Assembly (NCBI GenBank): GCA_013372975.1
Contig: JABXIS010000042.1
Location: 41,663-105,662 of the forward strand
Direction of reading: 5' to 3'
Source: Alphaproteobacteria bacterium
GTDB taxonomy: Bacteria; Pseudomonadota; Alphaproteobacteria; Sphingomonadales; Kordiimonadaceae
Length of the DNA stretch: 64,000 bases
Shown piece after piece: positions 34,170 through 44,359 of this stretch (positions are counted from its first letter, which is position 1; each line of letters begins with the position of its first letter). The notes under the pieces are model-generated. The model was given only the letters and a program-made list of their open reading frames with translations. It was not told the origin of the DNA and did not search any database. Made by a program: the position numbers and the translations under genes.

Positions 34170-35114
34170 TTGAAACGAGCCCTTTTTATTGCAGGTCCAA
34201 CCGCGAGCGGCAAGTCGGCTTTATCGCTGAAGCTCGCAAAAGATCTTAACGGTGTGATCATTAATTCTGACAGCATGCAGGTATACAGTGACCTGCGTGT
34301 GATCACCGCACGCCCGAGCGAGGAAGAGGAGGCACAGGCGCCTCATCGCCTCTATGGTTATTTGGACGCGTCCGAGGTTTCCTCAGCTGCGGGTTGGGCA
34401 CAGGATGCGATGCAGGAGATCGAAGCCTCCTGGGCGCAGGACCAAACGCCGATCGTGATCGGCGGCACAGGCATGTATTTCAAAACCTTGCTGGATGGCA
34501 TGGCCGTAATCCCTGAAATCCCCAATGATATAAGGGCAGGGGTGAGGGCTCGCTGCGAGGCTGAAGGCAGTGAAGCCTTGCATATGGATTTGCAATCCGT
34601 GGACCCGGCTACAGCAGCGCGCCTGTTTCCGGGCGACAGCCAGCGCATTTGCCGTGCGCTTGAGGTTTATGAGGCCACAGGCAAGCCCATCAGCGAATGG
34701 CAGGCAGATACCAAACCTGGCCCTATGCAGGCGGTTGATGACGCGGGCCTTCTGACCAAGATCGTGCTCGATCCACCGCGCGATGTGCTTTACGACCGCT
34801 GCAACAGGCGCTTTGACCTGATGCTGGAAACGGGTGCTTGGCAAGAGCTGGATAATCTACTTGCGCGCAACCTTGACCCAAGCCTGCCTCTAATGCGGTC
34901 CCTTGGGGTGCCAAGCCTTGCCGCGTACCGTCGGGGGGAACTGTCGCTTAAGGACGCAATCGAGGATGCCAAGATGCAGACACGTCGTTTTGCGAAACGC
35001 CAGCTTACATGGTTTAGAAATCAGTTTGGCCACTGGGAACGGTTTCCCGCGCAATTTTCGGAAAGCGAATACCGGGATTTTTTGAACAAAAAGATCACAA
35101 AAGCGGTTGACTGA
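34170..35114 (+). CDS. miaA: tRNA dimethylallyltransferase
   Basis: 314 residues from TTG at 34170; the P-loop FIAGPTASGKSALSLKLA begins six residues in, so no later start is possible. Transfers the dimethylallyl group to A37 of tRNAs reading UNN codons. Also seen: INSDSMQVYSDLRVITARPSEEE (substrate binding), IGGTGMYFKTLLDGMA, LFPGDSQRICRALEVYEATGKP, and the C-terminal QTRRFAKRQLTWFRN. Together with the TTG start, the missing strong ribosome site suggests modest translation. Confidence 0.94.
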   Translation: MKRALFIAGPTASGKSALSLKLAKDLNGVIINSDSMQVYSDLRVITARPSEEEEAQAPHRLYGYLDASEVSSAAGWAQDAMQEIEASWAQDQTPIVIGGTGMYFKTLLDGMAVIPEIPNDIRAGVRARCEAEGSEALHMDLQSVDPATAARLFPGDSQRICRALEVYEATGKPISEWQADTKPGPMQAVDDAGLLTKIVLDPPRDVLYDRCNRRFDLMLETGAWQELDNLLARNLDPSLPLMRSLGVPSLAAYRRGELSLKDAIEDAKMQTRRFAKRQLTWFRNQFGHWERFPAQFSESEYRDFLNKKITKAVD

Positions 35115-35142
35115 GTAATTTTCGTACAATAAAAGGGCCCTA

Positions 35143-35171
35143 TTGACACCACGCCAGCCCAGGTGTCGATA
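35143..35171 (+). promoter_or_regulatory. Candidate promoter of the ilv operon
   Basis: TTGACA (35143-35148, perfect -35), a 17-base spacer and TCGATA (35166-35171, weak -10). Start would be near 35178, leaving about 190 bases of leader before ilvI. Confidence 0.45.
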
Positions 35172-35203
35172 CCCGGAGCCTTTTGCCCAAGAAGGTTCCT
35201 ACT

Positions 35204-35326
35204 GTGACGAGACCCACCCCGGGGGCGCTCCTAGAGCGCCCCCATTTAACACTAGGGTCTTGGAAGGTGGTCTTATGCTTTCAAGGCCGTTTCCGTAGCG
35301 TCATGGCGGGTAGGGAATGCCTGTGA
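35204..35326 (+). CDS. Possible leader peptide of the ilv operon
   Basis: A 40-codon frame from GTG at 35204 with GAAGG eight bases upstream, too short for usual gene calls. It has five Leu codons (CTC, CTA, TTA, CTA, TTA), mostly types that look rare in the neighbouring genes, and Val-Val-Leu (AAG GTG GTC TTA), as a branched-chain attenuation peptide would. The first hairpin (35221-35243) lies within it and a smaller one (35319-35334) overlaps its stop. No intrinsic terminator with a T-run is visible, and the peptide also contains Arg, Trp and Pro, so this call is tentative. Confidence 0.3.
   Translation: MTRPTPGALLERPHLTLGSWKVVLCFQGRFRSVMAGRECL
35221..35243 (+). promoter_or_regulatory. Perfect hairpin in the ilv leader
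   Basis: GGGGGCGCTC / GAGCGCCCCC, ten perfect pairs with a three-base CTA loop, followed by ATTTAAC rather than a T-run. It may be a pause or attenuator stem of the ilv leader, or a weak terminator of miaA. Confidence 0.6.
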
Positions 35327-35369
35327 GGGCAGGCTCGGGTGGACGACAATATTATTGCGGAATGAAACG

Positions 35370-37172
35370 ATGGCATCGACAGATTTGAAAGAAAACAAAG
35401 CTTCTGACGACGAACAAACAGGTACCGCCATGAGCGGCGCCCAAATGATTCTCAAGGCGCTGACAGATCTGGGTGTGGATACCATTTTTGGGTATCCCGG
35501 CGGTGCGGTCCTTCCGATTTATGACGAAATTTTCAAGCAAGACAAAATCAAGCATATTCTGGTGCGGCATGAGCAGGGCGCGGTTCACGCGGCCGAGGGC
35601 TATGCCCGCACAACCGGCAAGCCAGGTGTTGTTCTGGTGACTTCAGGGCCCGGCGCGACCAATGCAGTGACGGGCCTGACAGATGCGATGCTGGATAGCA
35701 TACCGCTTATCTGTATCACGGGGCAGGTTGCGCGCCACCTGATCGGTAATGACGCCTTCCAGGAAGCGGATACTGTAGGCATTACGCGGCCTTGCACCAA
35801 ACATAACTATCTGGTGAAAGAAACCGAGCATGTTCCGGATGTGATCTACGAGGCCTTTTATGTTGCGACCAACGGTCGTCCAGGCCCGGTTGTGATCGAT
35901 ATGCCGAAAGACGTTCAGATTGAAAAAGCCGAATATAAACGCAGCGGCCATCAAGAGCACCGCACATACCGCCCGCAGGTGGATGGTGATGATGCGGCCC
36001 TCAGGAAAGCGGCCCGCGCCATCGCGGCTGGCGTGCGTCCGATCATTTATTCCGGTGGCGGGATTATAAATGCAGGCCCGGAAGCTTCGGAACTGCTGAC
36101 TGAATTCGCGAAAATGGCAGGTATCCCGGTTACCAGCACCCTGATGGGGCTGGGCGGTTTTCCGGCAAGTGACCATCAGTTCCTGGGCATGCTGGGCATG
36201 CACGGTACATGGGAAGCCAATCATGCCATGCACGACTGTGATGTGATGCTGGCCATTGGCGCGCGCTTTGACGACCGTGTAACAGGCCGCATTGATGCGT
36301 TTTCACCGGGTTCCACGAAAATTCAGGTGGATATTGATCTCAGCTCCATCAACAAGAATGTGGCTGTTGATATTCCGATCATCGCTGATGCCGCAAGCGC
36401 ACTCAGAAGTCTGATCAAAATCTGGAAAGAGGAAAAACTGTCTGCCAACCAACCGCCTCTCGTCGCCTGGTGGGACCAGATCGAGCGTTGGCGCATGAAA
36501 AATTGCCTGTCCTACACGGATAGTGACAAGATGATCATGCCGCAAAAGGCGCTCGAACGCTTGCAGCACCATATTGAAGGCAAGCAGGCGATTATCGCAA
36601 CGGAAGTGGGACAGCACCAGATGTGGGCGGCCCAGTTCCTGAAGTTCGATAAGCCAAATCACTGGCTGACATCGGGCGGACTTGGCACCATGGGCTATGG
36701 CCTGCCCGCCGCCATTGGTGCGCAGATTGCCTTCCCGGACCGCCTGTGCATTGACGTGTCCGGCGACGCCAGCTTCCAGATGAACCTGCAGGAGTTGGGT
36801 ACGATTTCCCAATATAATCTGCCGGTTAAAATCTTCATTATGAACAATGAATATATGGGCATGGTGCGCCAGTGGCAGGACCTTTCCTATGATGGCCGCC
36901 GGTCTCACAGCTATTCCGATAGCCTGCCAGATTTTGAGAAGCTGGCAGAAGCGTATGGCATCAAGGGTATGAGCGTTGAAGACCCGGCCAAACTTGATGA
37001 AACCATCAAGGAAATGATCGAACACGATGGCCCGGTTCTGCTGGATTGCCGCGTGGCCAAAATTGAAAACTGTTTCCCAATGGTCCCCGCGGGCGCGGCG
37101 CACAATGAAATGCTGCTCGCAGGTGATGTGATCGATAAACCAAAAGACGACGAAGCGCTGGCAGTTGTTTAG
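35370..37172 (+). CDS. ilvI: Acetolactate synthase large subunit
   Basis: 600 residues from ATG at 35370; an upstream TTG is in frame but lacks a ribosome site. ThDP-dependent condensation giving acetolactate or acetohydroxybutyrate in Val, Leu and Ile synthesis. Seen: YPGGAVLPIYDEIF, LVRHEQGAVHAAEGYAR (catalytic Glu), GRPGPVVIDMPKDVQ, IGARFDDRVTGRID (FAD domain), and the ThDP motif GDASFQMNLQELGTISQYNLPVKIFIMNN in two runs. It is first gene of the operon, followed by the regulatory subunit 36 bases later. Confidence 0.95.
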   Translation: MASTDLKENKASDDEQTGTAMSGAQMILKALTDLGVDTIFGYPGGAVLPIYDEIFKQDKIKHILVRHEQGAVHAAEGYARTTGKPGVVLVTSGPGATNAVTGLTDAMLDSIPLICITGQVARHLIGNDAFQEADTVGITRPCTKHNYLVKETEHVPDVIYEAFYVATNGRPGPVVIDMPKDVQIEKAEYKRSGHQEHRTYRPQVDGDDAALRKAARAIAAGVRPIIYSGGGIINAGPEASELLTEFAKMAGIPVTSTLMGLGGFPASDHQFLGMLGMHGTWEANHAMHDCDVMLAIGARFDDRVTGRIDAFSPGSTKIQVDIDLSSINKNVAVDIPIIADAASALRSLIKIWKEEKLSANQPPLVAWWDQIERWRMKNCLSYTDSDKMIMPQKALERLQHHIEGKQAIIATEVGQHQMWAAQFLKFDKPNHWLTSGGLGTMGYGLPAAIGAQIAFPDRLCIDVSGDASFQMNLQELGTISQYNLPVKIFIMNNEYMGMVRQWQDLSYDGRRSHSYSDSLPDFEKLAEAYGIKGMSVEDPAKLDETIKEMIEHDGPVLLDCRVAKIENCFPMVPAGAAHNEMLLAGDVIDKPKDDEALAVV

Positions 37173-37208
37173 GCAGGTCGCTACACTAAGGGGGAAGAGT
37201 AACTAATT

Positions 37209-37736
37209 ATGGACGGCGCAAATATGAAAGAAATTGGCCCAATCGCACGACATACCATCAGCGTGATCGTAGATAACGAAGCGGGCGTACTGGCTCGCGT
37301 GATCGGCCTGTTTTCAGGTCGTGGCTACAATATTGAAAGCCTGACAGTGTCCACCGTTGATACCGCGCATGAAACCTCGCGGATCACGGTAGTGACTTCT
37401 GGCACACGTATGGTGATCGAGCAGATCAAGGCGCAGCTTGACCGCCTGGTGCCGGTGCACAAGGTGGCAGACCTGACAATTGAAGGCGATTATGTGAGCC
37501 GTGACCTGGCGCTAGTGAAAGTGGCCGGTGTTGGGGAAAAGCGCGTTGAGGCGCTTCGGCTTGCTGAAGCATTCCGTGCACAGGTGGTTGATGCCAGCCG
37601 TGACAGTTTTGTTTTCGAGCTTACGGGGGCGGCCAACAAGCTTGACGCGTTTGTCGACCTGATGAGCGAGCTTGGACTTGTGGAGGTTGCCCGCACGGGC
37701 GCGGTTGCGCTGGCGCGCGGCTCTGACGCCCTATAG
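37209..37736 (+). CDS. ilvH: Acetolactate synthase small (regulatory) subunit
   Basis: 175 residues. The N-terminal ACT domain begins RHTISVIVDNEAGVLARVIGLFSGRGYNIESL (given in part), the valine-binding site region of the family; a second ACT-like C-terminal domain includes RDLALVKVAG and VDASRDSFVFELTGAANKLDAF. Raises activity of the large subunit and confers feedback by valine. ATG at 37209 follows GGGGAAGAG; an ATG at 37224 is an alternative. Confidence 0.95.
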   Translation: MDGANMKEIGPIARHTISVIVDNEAGVLARVIGLFSGRGYNIESLTVSTVDTAHETSRITVVTSGTRMVIEQIKAQLDRLVPVHKVADLTIEGDYVSRDLALVKVAGVGEKRVEALRLAEAFRAQVVDASRDSFVFELTGAANKLDAFVDLMSELGLVEVARTGAVALARGSDAL

Positions 37737-37788
37737 GCAAACTTGGATTTCATCGGTGCCCCCGTGGCGCCAAAAGTGATTGTTTTGA

Positions 37789-38841
<1,053 letters not shown>

Positions 38842-38894
38842 TCCCCTTAGACTCTGATTTTCAGAGTTACTCTGTGATGTACTGAGTTGATTTT

Positions 38895-38924
38895 GGGCGG
38901 TCCTCCTGAGGCCGCCCTTTTTTT
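38895..38924 (+). terminator. Intrinsic terminator of the ilvI-ilvH-ilvC operon
   Basis: GGGCGG(TCCT) pairing with (AG)GCCGCCC, six or more G-C pairs, then seven T residues. Confidence 0.85.
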
Positions 38925-39017
38925 GCCTTGAAGGCGGGGTACCTGCAAAGGAACGGTTTACCTCTCTGGGCGCGGCTGATAGGTAGTCCGCAGTTTTGAG
39001 GGCAAAAGGAGCATTCC

Positions 39018-39539
39018 ATGACATTTTTGAAAAAAGCTGGCCTTTCGCTGGCGGCAGTGACGGGCCTTTCGGGCGCATCTATGGCAGGCGATTTCAGCGG
39101 CCTCTATGCCGGTATTGAAAGCGCGGTCGATGTTGATGACCAGTCTGTTCTGGTGGGCGGTACCATCGGTTACCGTATGGAGCCACTGCCGAATATCATC
39201 GTGGGCATCGAAGGCAGCTACGGCAGCCATGTGGAAGGCACACGCGATGTGGGCGCTGCTGTTCGCGATTTTGGCAGCGAGTGGGATGTGAATGCGGTGG
39301 CCGGTATCCTGTTCGGCGATGATGACCAGAATATGCTCTATGGCACGCTTGGTTACATGAATGTGGACTATTCCACCGTGGGGCAAGTGGGTACCACCAG
39401 CGGCGATAACGTACGCATTGGTGGCGGTTTTGAGCACCAGTTCAGTGACTTTCTCTCATTCCGCATTGGCGCCGACTATGCCAAGCCTGCGGGCGAAAAG
39501 ACCGTACGCGTGAAGGCCGGATTGCTGGTTAACTTCTAG
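39018..39539 (+). CDS. Small outer-membrane beta-barrel protein
   Basis: 173 residues. A signal peptide (MTFLKKAGLSLAAVTGLSGASMA) precedes FSGLYAGIESAVDVDDQSVL and alternating strands typical of an 8-stranded OmpA-like or Opa-like barrel (VGGTIGYRMEPLPNIIVGIEGSYG; NMLYGTLGYMNVDYS; FLSFRIGADYAKP). It ends with KVRVKAGLLVNF-type aromatic C-terminus (GLLVNF), the usual BAM recognition signal. Porin-like or structural; precise function unknown. ATG at 39018 follows AAAAGGAGC. Intrinsic terminator follows at 39561. Confidence 0.85.
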   Translation: MTFLKKAGLSLAAVTGLSGASMAGDFSGLYAGIESAVDVDDQSVLVGGTIGYRMEPLPNIIVGIEGSYGSHVEGTRDVGAAVRDFGSEWDVNAVAGILFGDDDQNMLYGTLGYMNVDYSTVGQVGTTSGDNVRIGGGFEHQFSDFLSFRIGADYAKPAGEKTVRVKAGLLVNF

Positions 39540-39560
39540 CCGCAGCAAGAGATTACAGGG

Positions 39561-39589
39561 AAGGCGGGCCTTAAACAGGCTCGCCTTTT
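39561..39589 (+). terminator. Intrinsic terminator after the outer-membrane barrel gene
   Basis: AAGGCGGGCC / GGCTCGCCTT ten-pair stem with one G-U and a seven-base loop, then four T. Confidence 0.8.
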
Positions 39590-39627
39590 CCTTTGGCAAG
39601 TGGCGCAGAACAATTTAGTGTTCTGCC

Positions 39628-40197
39628 ATGAAAGAATTTTTGCCCATATCAACCGATCGTTTGATTATTCGGTCCTTCCGTCTTGAGGATGCTGCTGCCT
39701 TTCATGGCTGGCGCAATGATGCCGATGTGGCGCGTTATACGCTGTGGGAATTCCCTTATCCGATGGCAGAGGCAGAAAAAATCAGCGCTGAAATGGCCTC
39801 GAAGCCGCCTTTCCCCGAGGGCGAATGGTATCAGCTTATTATCGAAGACCGGGCATCAGGCAACGCTGTAGGCGACATCGGTATCGGCAATGGCGTGACA
39901 CCGGAAGGCGCTGGCGTGGTGAGTGTCGGCTATAGCCTCAGCCGTGTGGCGCAGGGTAAGGGCTATATGACAGAGGTGCTTGCGGCTCTTCTCCCCACGC
40001 TCATAGTGCCCCTTAAGGTTACCAAGTTTATTGCCGAGATCGATGTGCGAAACCCGGCGTCCGGCAGGGTGCTTGAAAAAGCGGGCTTTGTGCGCGGTCA
40101 ATTGCATGAGAAGCGCTCGTTCGTGAAAGGCGAATGGTGTGACGAAATTGATTTCACGCTTGATGCCACAAGCCTTGCAACGGACAGCAAAGAATAG
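39628..40197 (+). CDS. RimJ/RimL-type GNAT acetyltransferase
   Basis: 189 residues. Starts TDRLIIRSFRLEDAAAFHGWRNDADVARYT, the signature opening of the RimJ/RimL subfamily, and has the CoA motif SVGYSLSRVAQGKGYMTEVLAA and DVRNPASGRVLEKAGFVRGQL. In this subfamily most members acetylate ribosomal-protein N-termini or small amines; the substrate here is not readable. Monocistronic, between the barrel gene and the leuA leader. Confidence 0.88.
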   Translation: MKEFLPISTDRLIIRSFRLEDAAAFHGWRNDADVARYTLWEFPYPMAEAEKISAEMASKPPFPEGEWYQLIIEDRASGNAVGDIGIGNGVTPEGAGVVSVGYSLSRVAQGKGYMTEVLAALLPTLIVPLKVTKFIAEIDVRNPASGRVLEKAGFVRGQLHEKRSFVKGEWCDEIDFTLDATSLATDSKE

Positions 40198-40233
40198 TTT
40201 CTCTTGTTACTTTTGAAATAAAATTTCGAATAC

Positions 40234-40263
40234 TTGCCTCTTGCGCAAATAAAATAATATGAT
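40234..40263 (+). promoter_or_regulatory. Candidate sigma-70 promoter of the leuA leader
   Basis: TTGCCT (40234-40239), an 18-base A+T-rich spacer and TATGAT (40258-40263). Start near 40270 would make a leader of about 330 bases that includes the Leu-rich short frame. Confidence 0.5.
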
Positions 40264-40325
40264 ACTCCTAGCGTTCTCGGCTCCTTGGGGCTGGGAATTG
40301 AGGATTTGCAAAGGGTCAAAGACAT

Positions 40326-40502
40326 ATGCACGGTCGGGCACCACAAAAAAGGCAGGCAAAGGCCATCGCGATCAGTCGTCGCGCTGCCTCTGATTTTTCG
40401 CGCCTGACCATGGGCTCCGGTCTTCTGACGATCCTACTATTCGCTGGCCTACTGCTTGGTGCTGAGCTTCTAGGGGGCTCGGGTCGACTTATCGGCCCTT
40501 GA
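40326..40502 (+). CDS. Leu-rich short ORF upstream of leuA, possible leader peptide
   Basis: 58 codons from ATG at 40326 to TGA at 40500-40502. The N-terminal half is basic (MHGRAPQKRQAKAIAISRR), the second half Leu-rich: GSGLLTILLFAGLLLGAELLGG. Of the Leu codons in that run several are CTA, a type that looks rare in the leuA gene itself. The stop codon falls inside the large stem-loop at 40496-40545. Together with a promoter before it and leuA 100 bases after, this looks like a leucine-controlled leader. The alternative is a genuine small single-span membrane protein: the Leu-rich part has the length and basic flank of one. Both can be true. Confidence 0.5.
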   Translation: MHGRAPQKRQAKAIAISRRAASDFSRLTMGSGLLTILLFAGLLLGAELLGGSGRLIGP

Positions 40503-40545
40503 GTGCCGCAGGCAATGGCACAATTTGTGCCTCGGTGCTTAAGGG
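40496..40545 (+). promoter_or_regulatory. Nested stem-loop in the leuA leader
   Basis: Outer arms 40496-40507 and 40534-40545 give twelve pairs, three of them G-U. Inside, GGCACAA (40517-40523) and TTGTGCC (40525-40531) form a second perfect hairpin. An alternative pairing GTGCC (40503-40507) with GGCAC (40517-40521) excludes the inner one. The stop of the short frame lies in the first arm, so a translating ribosome would disrupt the structure. There is no T-run behind it, so it is not a textbook terminator. Confidence 0.6.
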
Positions 40546-40602
40546 TGATGCCAGCTGAACTTATTCATTCAGATCGTTACTAAAAAAATCGGGAATTAAG
40601 CC

Positions 40603-42162
40603 ATGTCACACAGTGAAGCAAACCGTGTGCGAATATTTGACACAACCTTGCGCGACGGCGAGCAATCGCCTGGCGCGTCCATGACATTGGAAGAAAAACT
40701 GCAAATCGCACGCGTGCTCGAAGCCATGCGCGTTGATGTGATTGAAGCCGGGTTCGCCATCGCCTCCAATGGGGACTTTGAATGCGTGAACCGGATCGCC
40801 AAAGAAATCAAGAACAGCACGGTTTGTTCGCTTGCCCGTGCGGCGCTCGGCGATATCGACCGGGCAGGTGAGGCGATCAAGCCCGCGAATTCCGGCCGTA
40901 TCCATACTTTTATTGCCACAAGCCCTTTGCACATGAAGGTAAAGCTTCAGATGGAGCCTGAGGCGGTGATCGATGCGATCCACAAGTCCGTCAGCCATGC
41001 GCGCAGCTATACGGATGATGTGGAATGGTCAGCTGAGGATGCCACGCGCACAGAGATGGATTTCCTCTGCAAAGCGGTGGAAACGGCGATCAAGGCGGGG
41101 GCAACCACCATCAACTTGCCGGACACAGTGGGCTATGCCACACCGCAGGAATATATGGAGATGTTCAAGACCGTGATCGAGCGTGTGCCCGACGCGGACA
41201 AGGCCATCTTCTCCACACATTGCCATAACGACCTTGGCCTTGCTGTGGCCAATTCGCTTGCCGGTGTGGCGGGCGGTGCGCGCCAGGTGGAATGCACTAT
41301 CAATGGTATCGGCGAGCGTGCGGGTAATGCCGCGATGGAAGAGATTGTCATGGCGCTCAAAACCCGTGGCGATATCTTGCCTTATCACACCAATATCAAA
41401 ACCGAAGAAATCATGCGGGCATCCAAGCTGGTTTCCACGGTGACGGGTTTCACTGTCCAGAACAACAAGGCCATCGTCGGTGCCAATGCCTTTGCCCATG
41501 AAAGCGGTATCCACCAGGATGGTGTGTTGAAGGCGGCCGAAACCTACGAAATCATGACGCCTGAAAGCGTTGGTGTAACCAAGTCTGTGCTCACCATGGG
41601 CAAACACTCTGGCCGCCACGCCTTTGCAGACAAGCTGAAGGATCTGGGTTACGAGCTTGGCGACAATGCTTTCCAGGAATGTTTCCGCCGTTTCAAGGAA
41701 CTGGGGGACCGCAAGAAGAACATCTATGACGAGGATATCGTCGCGCTGGTGGATGACGAGGTTGCAACCTGGGCAAACCGCATGCAGGTGATCAGCCTGA
41801 ATACCTACAGTTCTTCGAACGGCACTGCTGTGGCTGATCTCTCGATGGCCATCGACGGCGAGAAGATGAAAACTGTTACCTACGGTTCTGGCCCGGTGGA
41901 CGCGGCCTTCAATGCCATCAAGGATCTGATCGATATTCAGCCCCATTTGCAGCTTTTCCAGGTGCATGCGGTAACGCAAGGCACAGATGCGCAGGCTGAA
42001 TGTACGGTGCGCCTTGAAGAAGGTGGCCGCACAGTAAACGGGCAGGGCGCGCACGAGGATACAGTTACAGCCGCCGCGCGTGCATACGTTTCTGCAGTGA
42101 ACAAGCTGCTGGTAAAACGCGAGAAGAAAGCACCGGACGAGGCCGTCGTTGCTGCGAAGTAA
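40603..42162 (+). CDS. leuA: 2-isopropylmalate synthase
   Basis: 519 residues. Condenses acetyl-CoA with 2-oxoisovalerate in the first step of leucine synthesis. Seen: [21 protein letters not shown] in two parts (metal Asp and catalytic Arg), [35 protein letters not shown] (metal-binding HxH), [19 protein letters not shown], and [12 protein letters not shown]. The C-terminal part (about 395-515) is the allosteric LeuA domain ([27 protein letters not shown]), through which leucine inhibits. ATG follows a weak ribosome site. Terminator at 42189. Confidence 0.97.
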   Translation: MSHSEANRVRIFDTTLRDGEQSPGASMTLEEKLQIARVLEAMRVDVIEAGFAIASNGDFECVNRIAKEIKNSTVCSLARAALGDIDRAGEAIKPANSGRIHTFIATSPLHMKVKLQMEPEAVIDAIHKSVSHARSYTDDVEWSAEDATRTEMDFLCKAVETAIKAGATTINLPDTVGYATPQEYMEMFKTVIERVPDADKAIFSTHCHNDLGLAVANSLAGVAGGARQVECTINGIGERAGNAAMEEIVMALKTRGDILPYHTNIKTEEIMRASKLVSTVTGFTVQNNKAIVGANAFAHESGIHQDGVLKAAETYEIMTPESVGVTKSVLTMGKHSGRHAFADKLKDLGYELGDNAFQECFRRFKELGDRKKNIYDEDIVALVDDEVATWANRMQVISLNTYSSSNGTAVADLSMAIDGEKMKTVTYGSGPVDAAFNAIKDLIDIQPHLQLFQVHAVTQGTDAQAECTVRLEEGGRTVNGQGAHEDTVTAAARAYVSAVNKLLVKREKKAPDEAVVAAK

Positions 42163-42188
42163 CGACAATCCTGCTCGGAAGGGAAGCG

Positions 42189-42213
42189 AGGGCGCTCATT
42201 GGGCGCCCTTTTT
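42189..42213 (+). terminator. Intrinsic terminator after leuA
   Basis: AGGGCGC / GCGCCCT stem, seven-base loop, five T behind it. Confidence 0.85.
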
Positions 42214-42251
42214 CCTGTCCGTGACAAGGAGTGCCTTGCAACCATTGAGGG

Positions 42252-42278
42252 CGTTCTTATCTCTATAAGGTAAGAACG
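42252..42278 (+). promoter_or_regulatory. Palindrome adjacent to the ribosome site of the CPBP protease gene
   Basis: A 27-base near-perfect palindrome: CGTTCTTATCT (42252-42262) pairs with AGGTAAGAACG (42268-42278), one wobble, five-base loop. The ribosome site GAGGGA begins at its last base, and the ATG is at 42289. Possible operator or RNA hairpin gating translation. Confidence 0.5.
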
Positions 42279-42288
42279 AGGGATTCAG

Positions 42289-43056
42289 ATGGTTGATCAG
42301 GTAAGTCGGGATACACAGGCAAAGGACGCAGGTTTTGGTGCCTATGCAGCGCCCAGGCAACGATGCGAACCCAACTTGCTTCTCGCGACCTCCATGTTCC
42401 TTATCTTTTTGGTTCCCAATATCATTTTACCGTTGGTGTTTGGTATTGTTCTATACGGAGCAACTTTTGGTAACAACGGCTTGAGCGGATATGCTGGCGC
42501 AATCTGGGGCGCAGCCGCAGCCTACGCCCTTACATTGTGGGCTGTTTATCTCAACTTCCGGTCTGATGAAGGCGTTATCTTGCATTCTGTTGGGTGGCGA
42601 TGGCCTGCGCATAGGCTGCAGGCCTGGTTGCCGATGCTTGCTGTTTTCTTTGGGCTCATAATCCTTGGAGGCAGCCTGTATGAGCAGCATTTGGGACAAT
42701 CGTTGCAGCAGGAGATAACCGACCTGATTAGGACAATCATCAACAGCGATTGGTATCCGACTGCTGGTGTTACACTGCTGCTGGTATGTGTATTAGGGCC
42801 GTTAGTTGAAGAGTTGGTTTTTCGTGGCTATTTGCAATCCGCGCTGAACCGACATCTGCCGTCCTGGATGGCGATATCTCTTTCTTCTCTTGTTTTTGCG
42901 GCCATTCATTTTGACCTGCCGGCTTTGCCGGTATTGCTGCTCGCTGGAGTGTGCCTGGGAACACTATATCAGCTTACACGGTCGCTGTTGCCGCCGGTAA
43001 TTTTACATATGGCCGTCAACACCTATGGTGTGGTGAATGTATCGCCTTCCTTTTAG
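42289..43056 (+). CDS. CPBP-family intramembrane metalloprotease
   Basis: 255 residues with about seven membrane segments. Motif 1 EELVFRGYLQSALNR (Glu-Glu and Arg), motif 2 LVFAAIHFDL (FxxxH) and motif 3 VILHMAVNTYG (HxxxN) are those of CAAX protease/bacteriocin-processing (CPBP, Abi) proteins. N-terminal span regions are FLIFLVPNIILPLVFGIVL and GAIWGAAAAYALTLWAVYL. Cleaves an unknown substrate in the membrane. It is monocistronic, with a palindrome just before its ribosome site, and lies between leuA and mreB with no shared pathway. Confidence 0.88.
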   Translation: MVDQVSRDTQAKDAGFGAYAAPRQRCEPNLLLATSMFLIFLVPNIILPLVFGIVLYGATFGNNGLSGYAGAIWGAAAAYALTLWAVYLNFRSDEGVILHSVGWRWPAHRLQAWLPMLAVFFGLIILGGSLYEQHLGQSLQQEITDLIRTIINSDWYPTAGVTLLLVCVLGPLVEELVFRGYLQSALNRHLPSWMAISLSSLVFAAIHFDLPALPVLLLAGVCLGTLYQLTRSLLPPVILHMAVNTYGVVNVSPSF

Positions 43057-43290
43057 ACCCCGATTGCATAAAGAAGCGCCTTAAAATCACTACAATTTTA
43101 TGCGTTTGGCAGCGCCTGACCATCGTTATCGCTTTAACTATAAAAAAAATGCAAATTATGGGACTATCTTGCGTCTCCCCTCTTGTGATTTCACCATATC
43201 TGGCCCATAACCGCATAAAGCACCTATATGAAAAAGTATATTGGGTGCAACAGGATGGGCTTCAGTACAGTTTCTGCAAAAGAGGGTTAA

Positions 43291-44325
<1,035 letters not shown>

Positions 44326-44359
44326 TCCGGCCAATCATTGCCTTTTGGGAGGTTGACCG

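Noticed and set aside
35221..35243. Simple intrinsic terminator of miaA
   Set aside because: The stem is perfect but lacks a T-run and lies after a good -35 promoter, so leader structure is preferred, without being proven.
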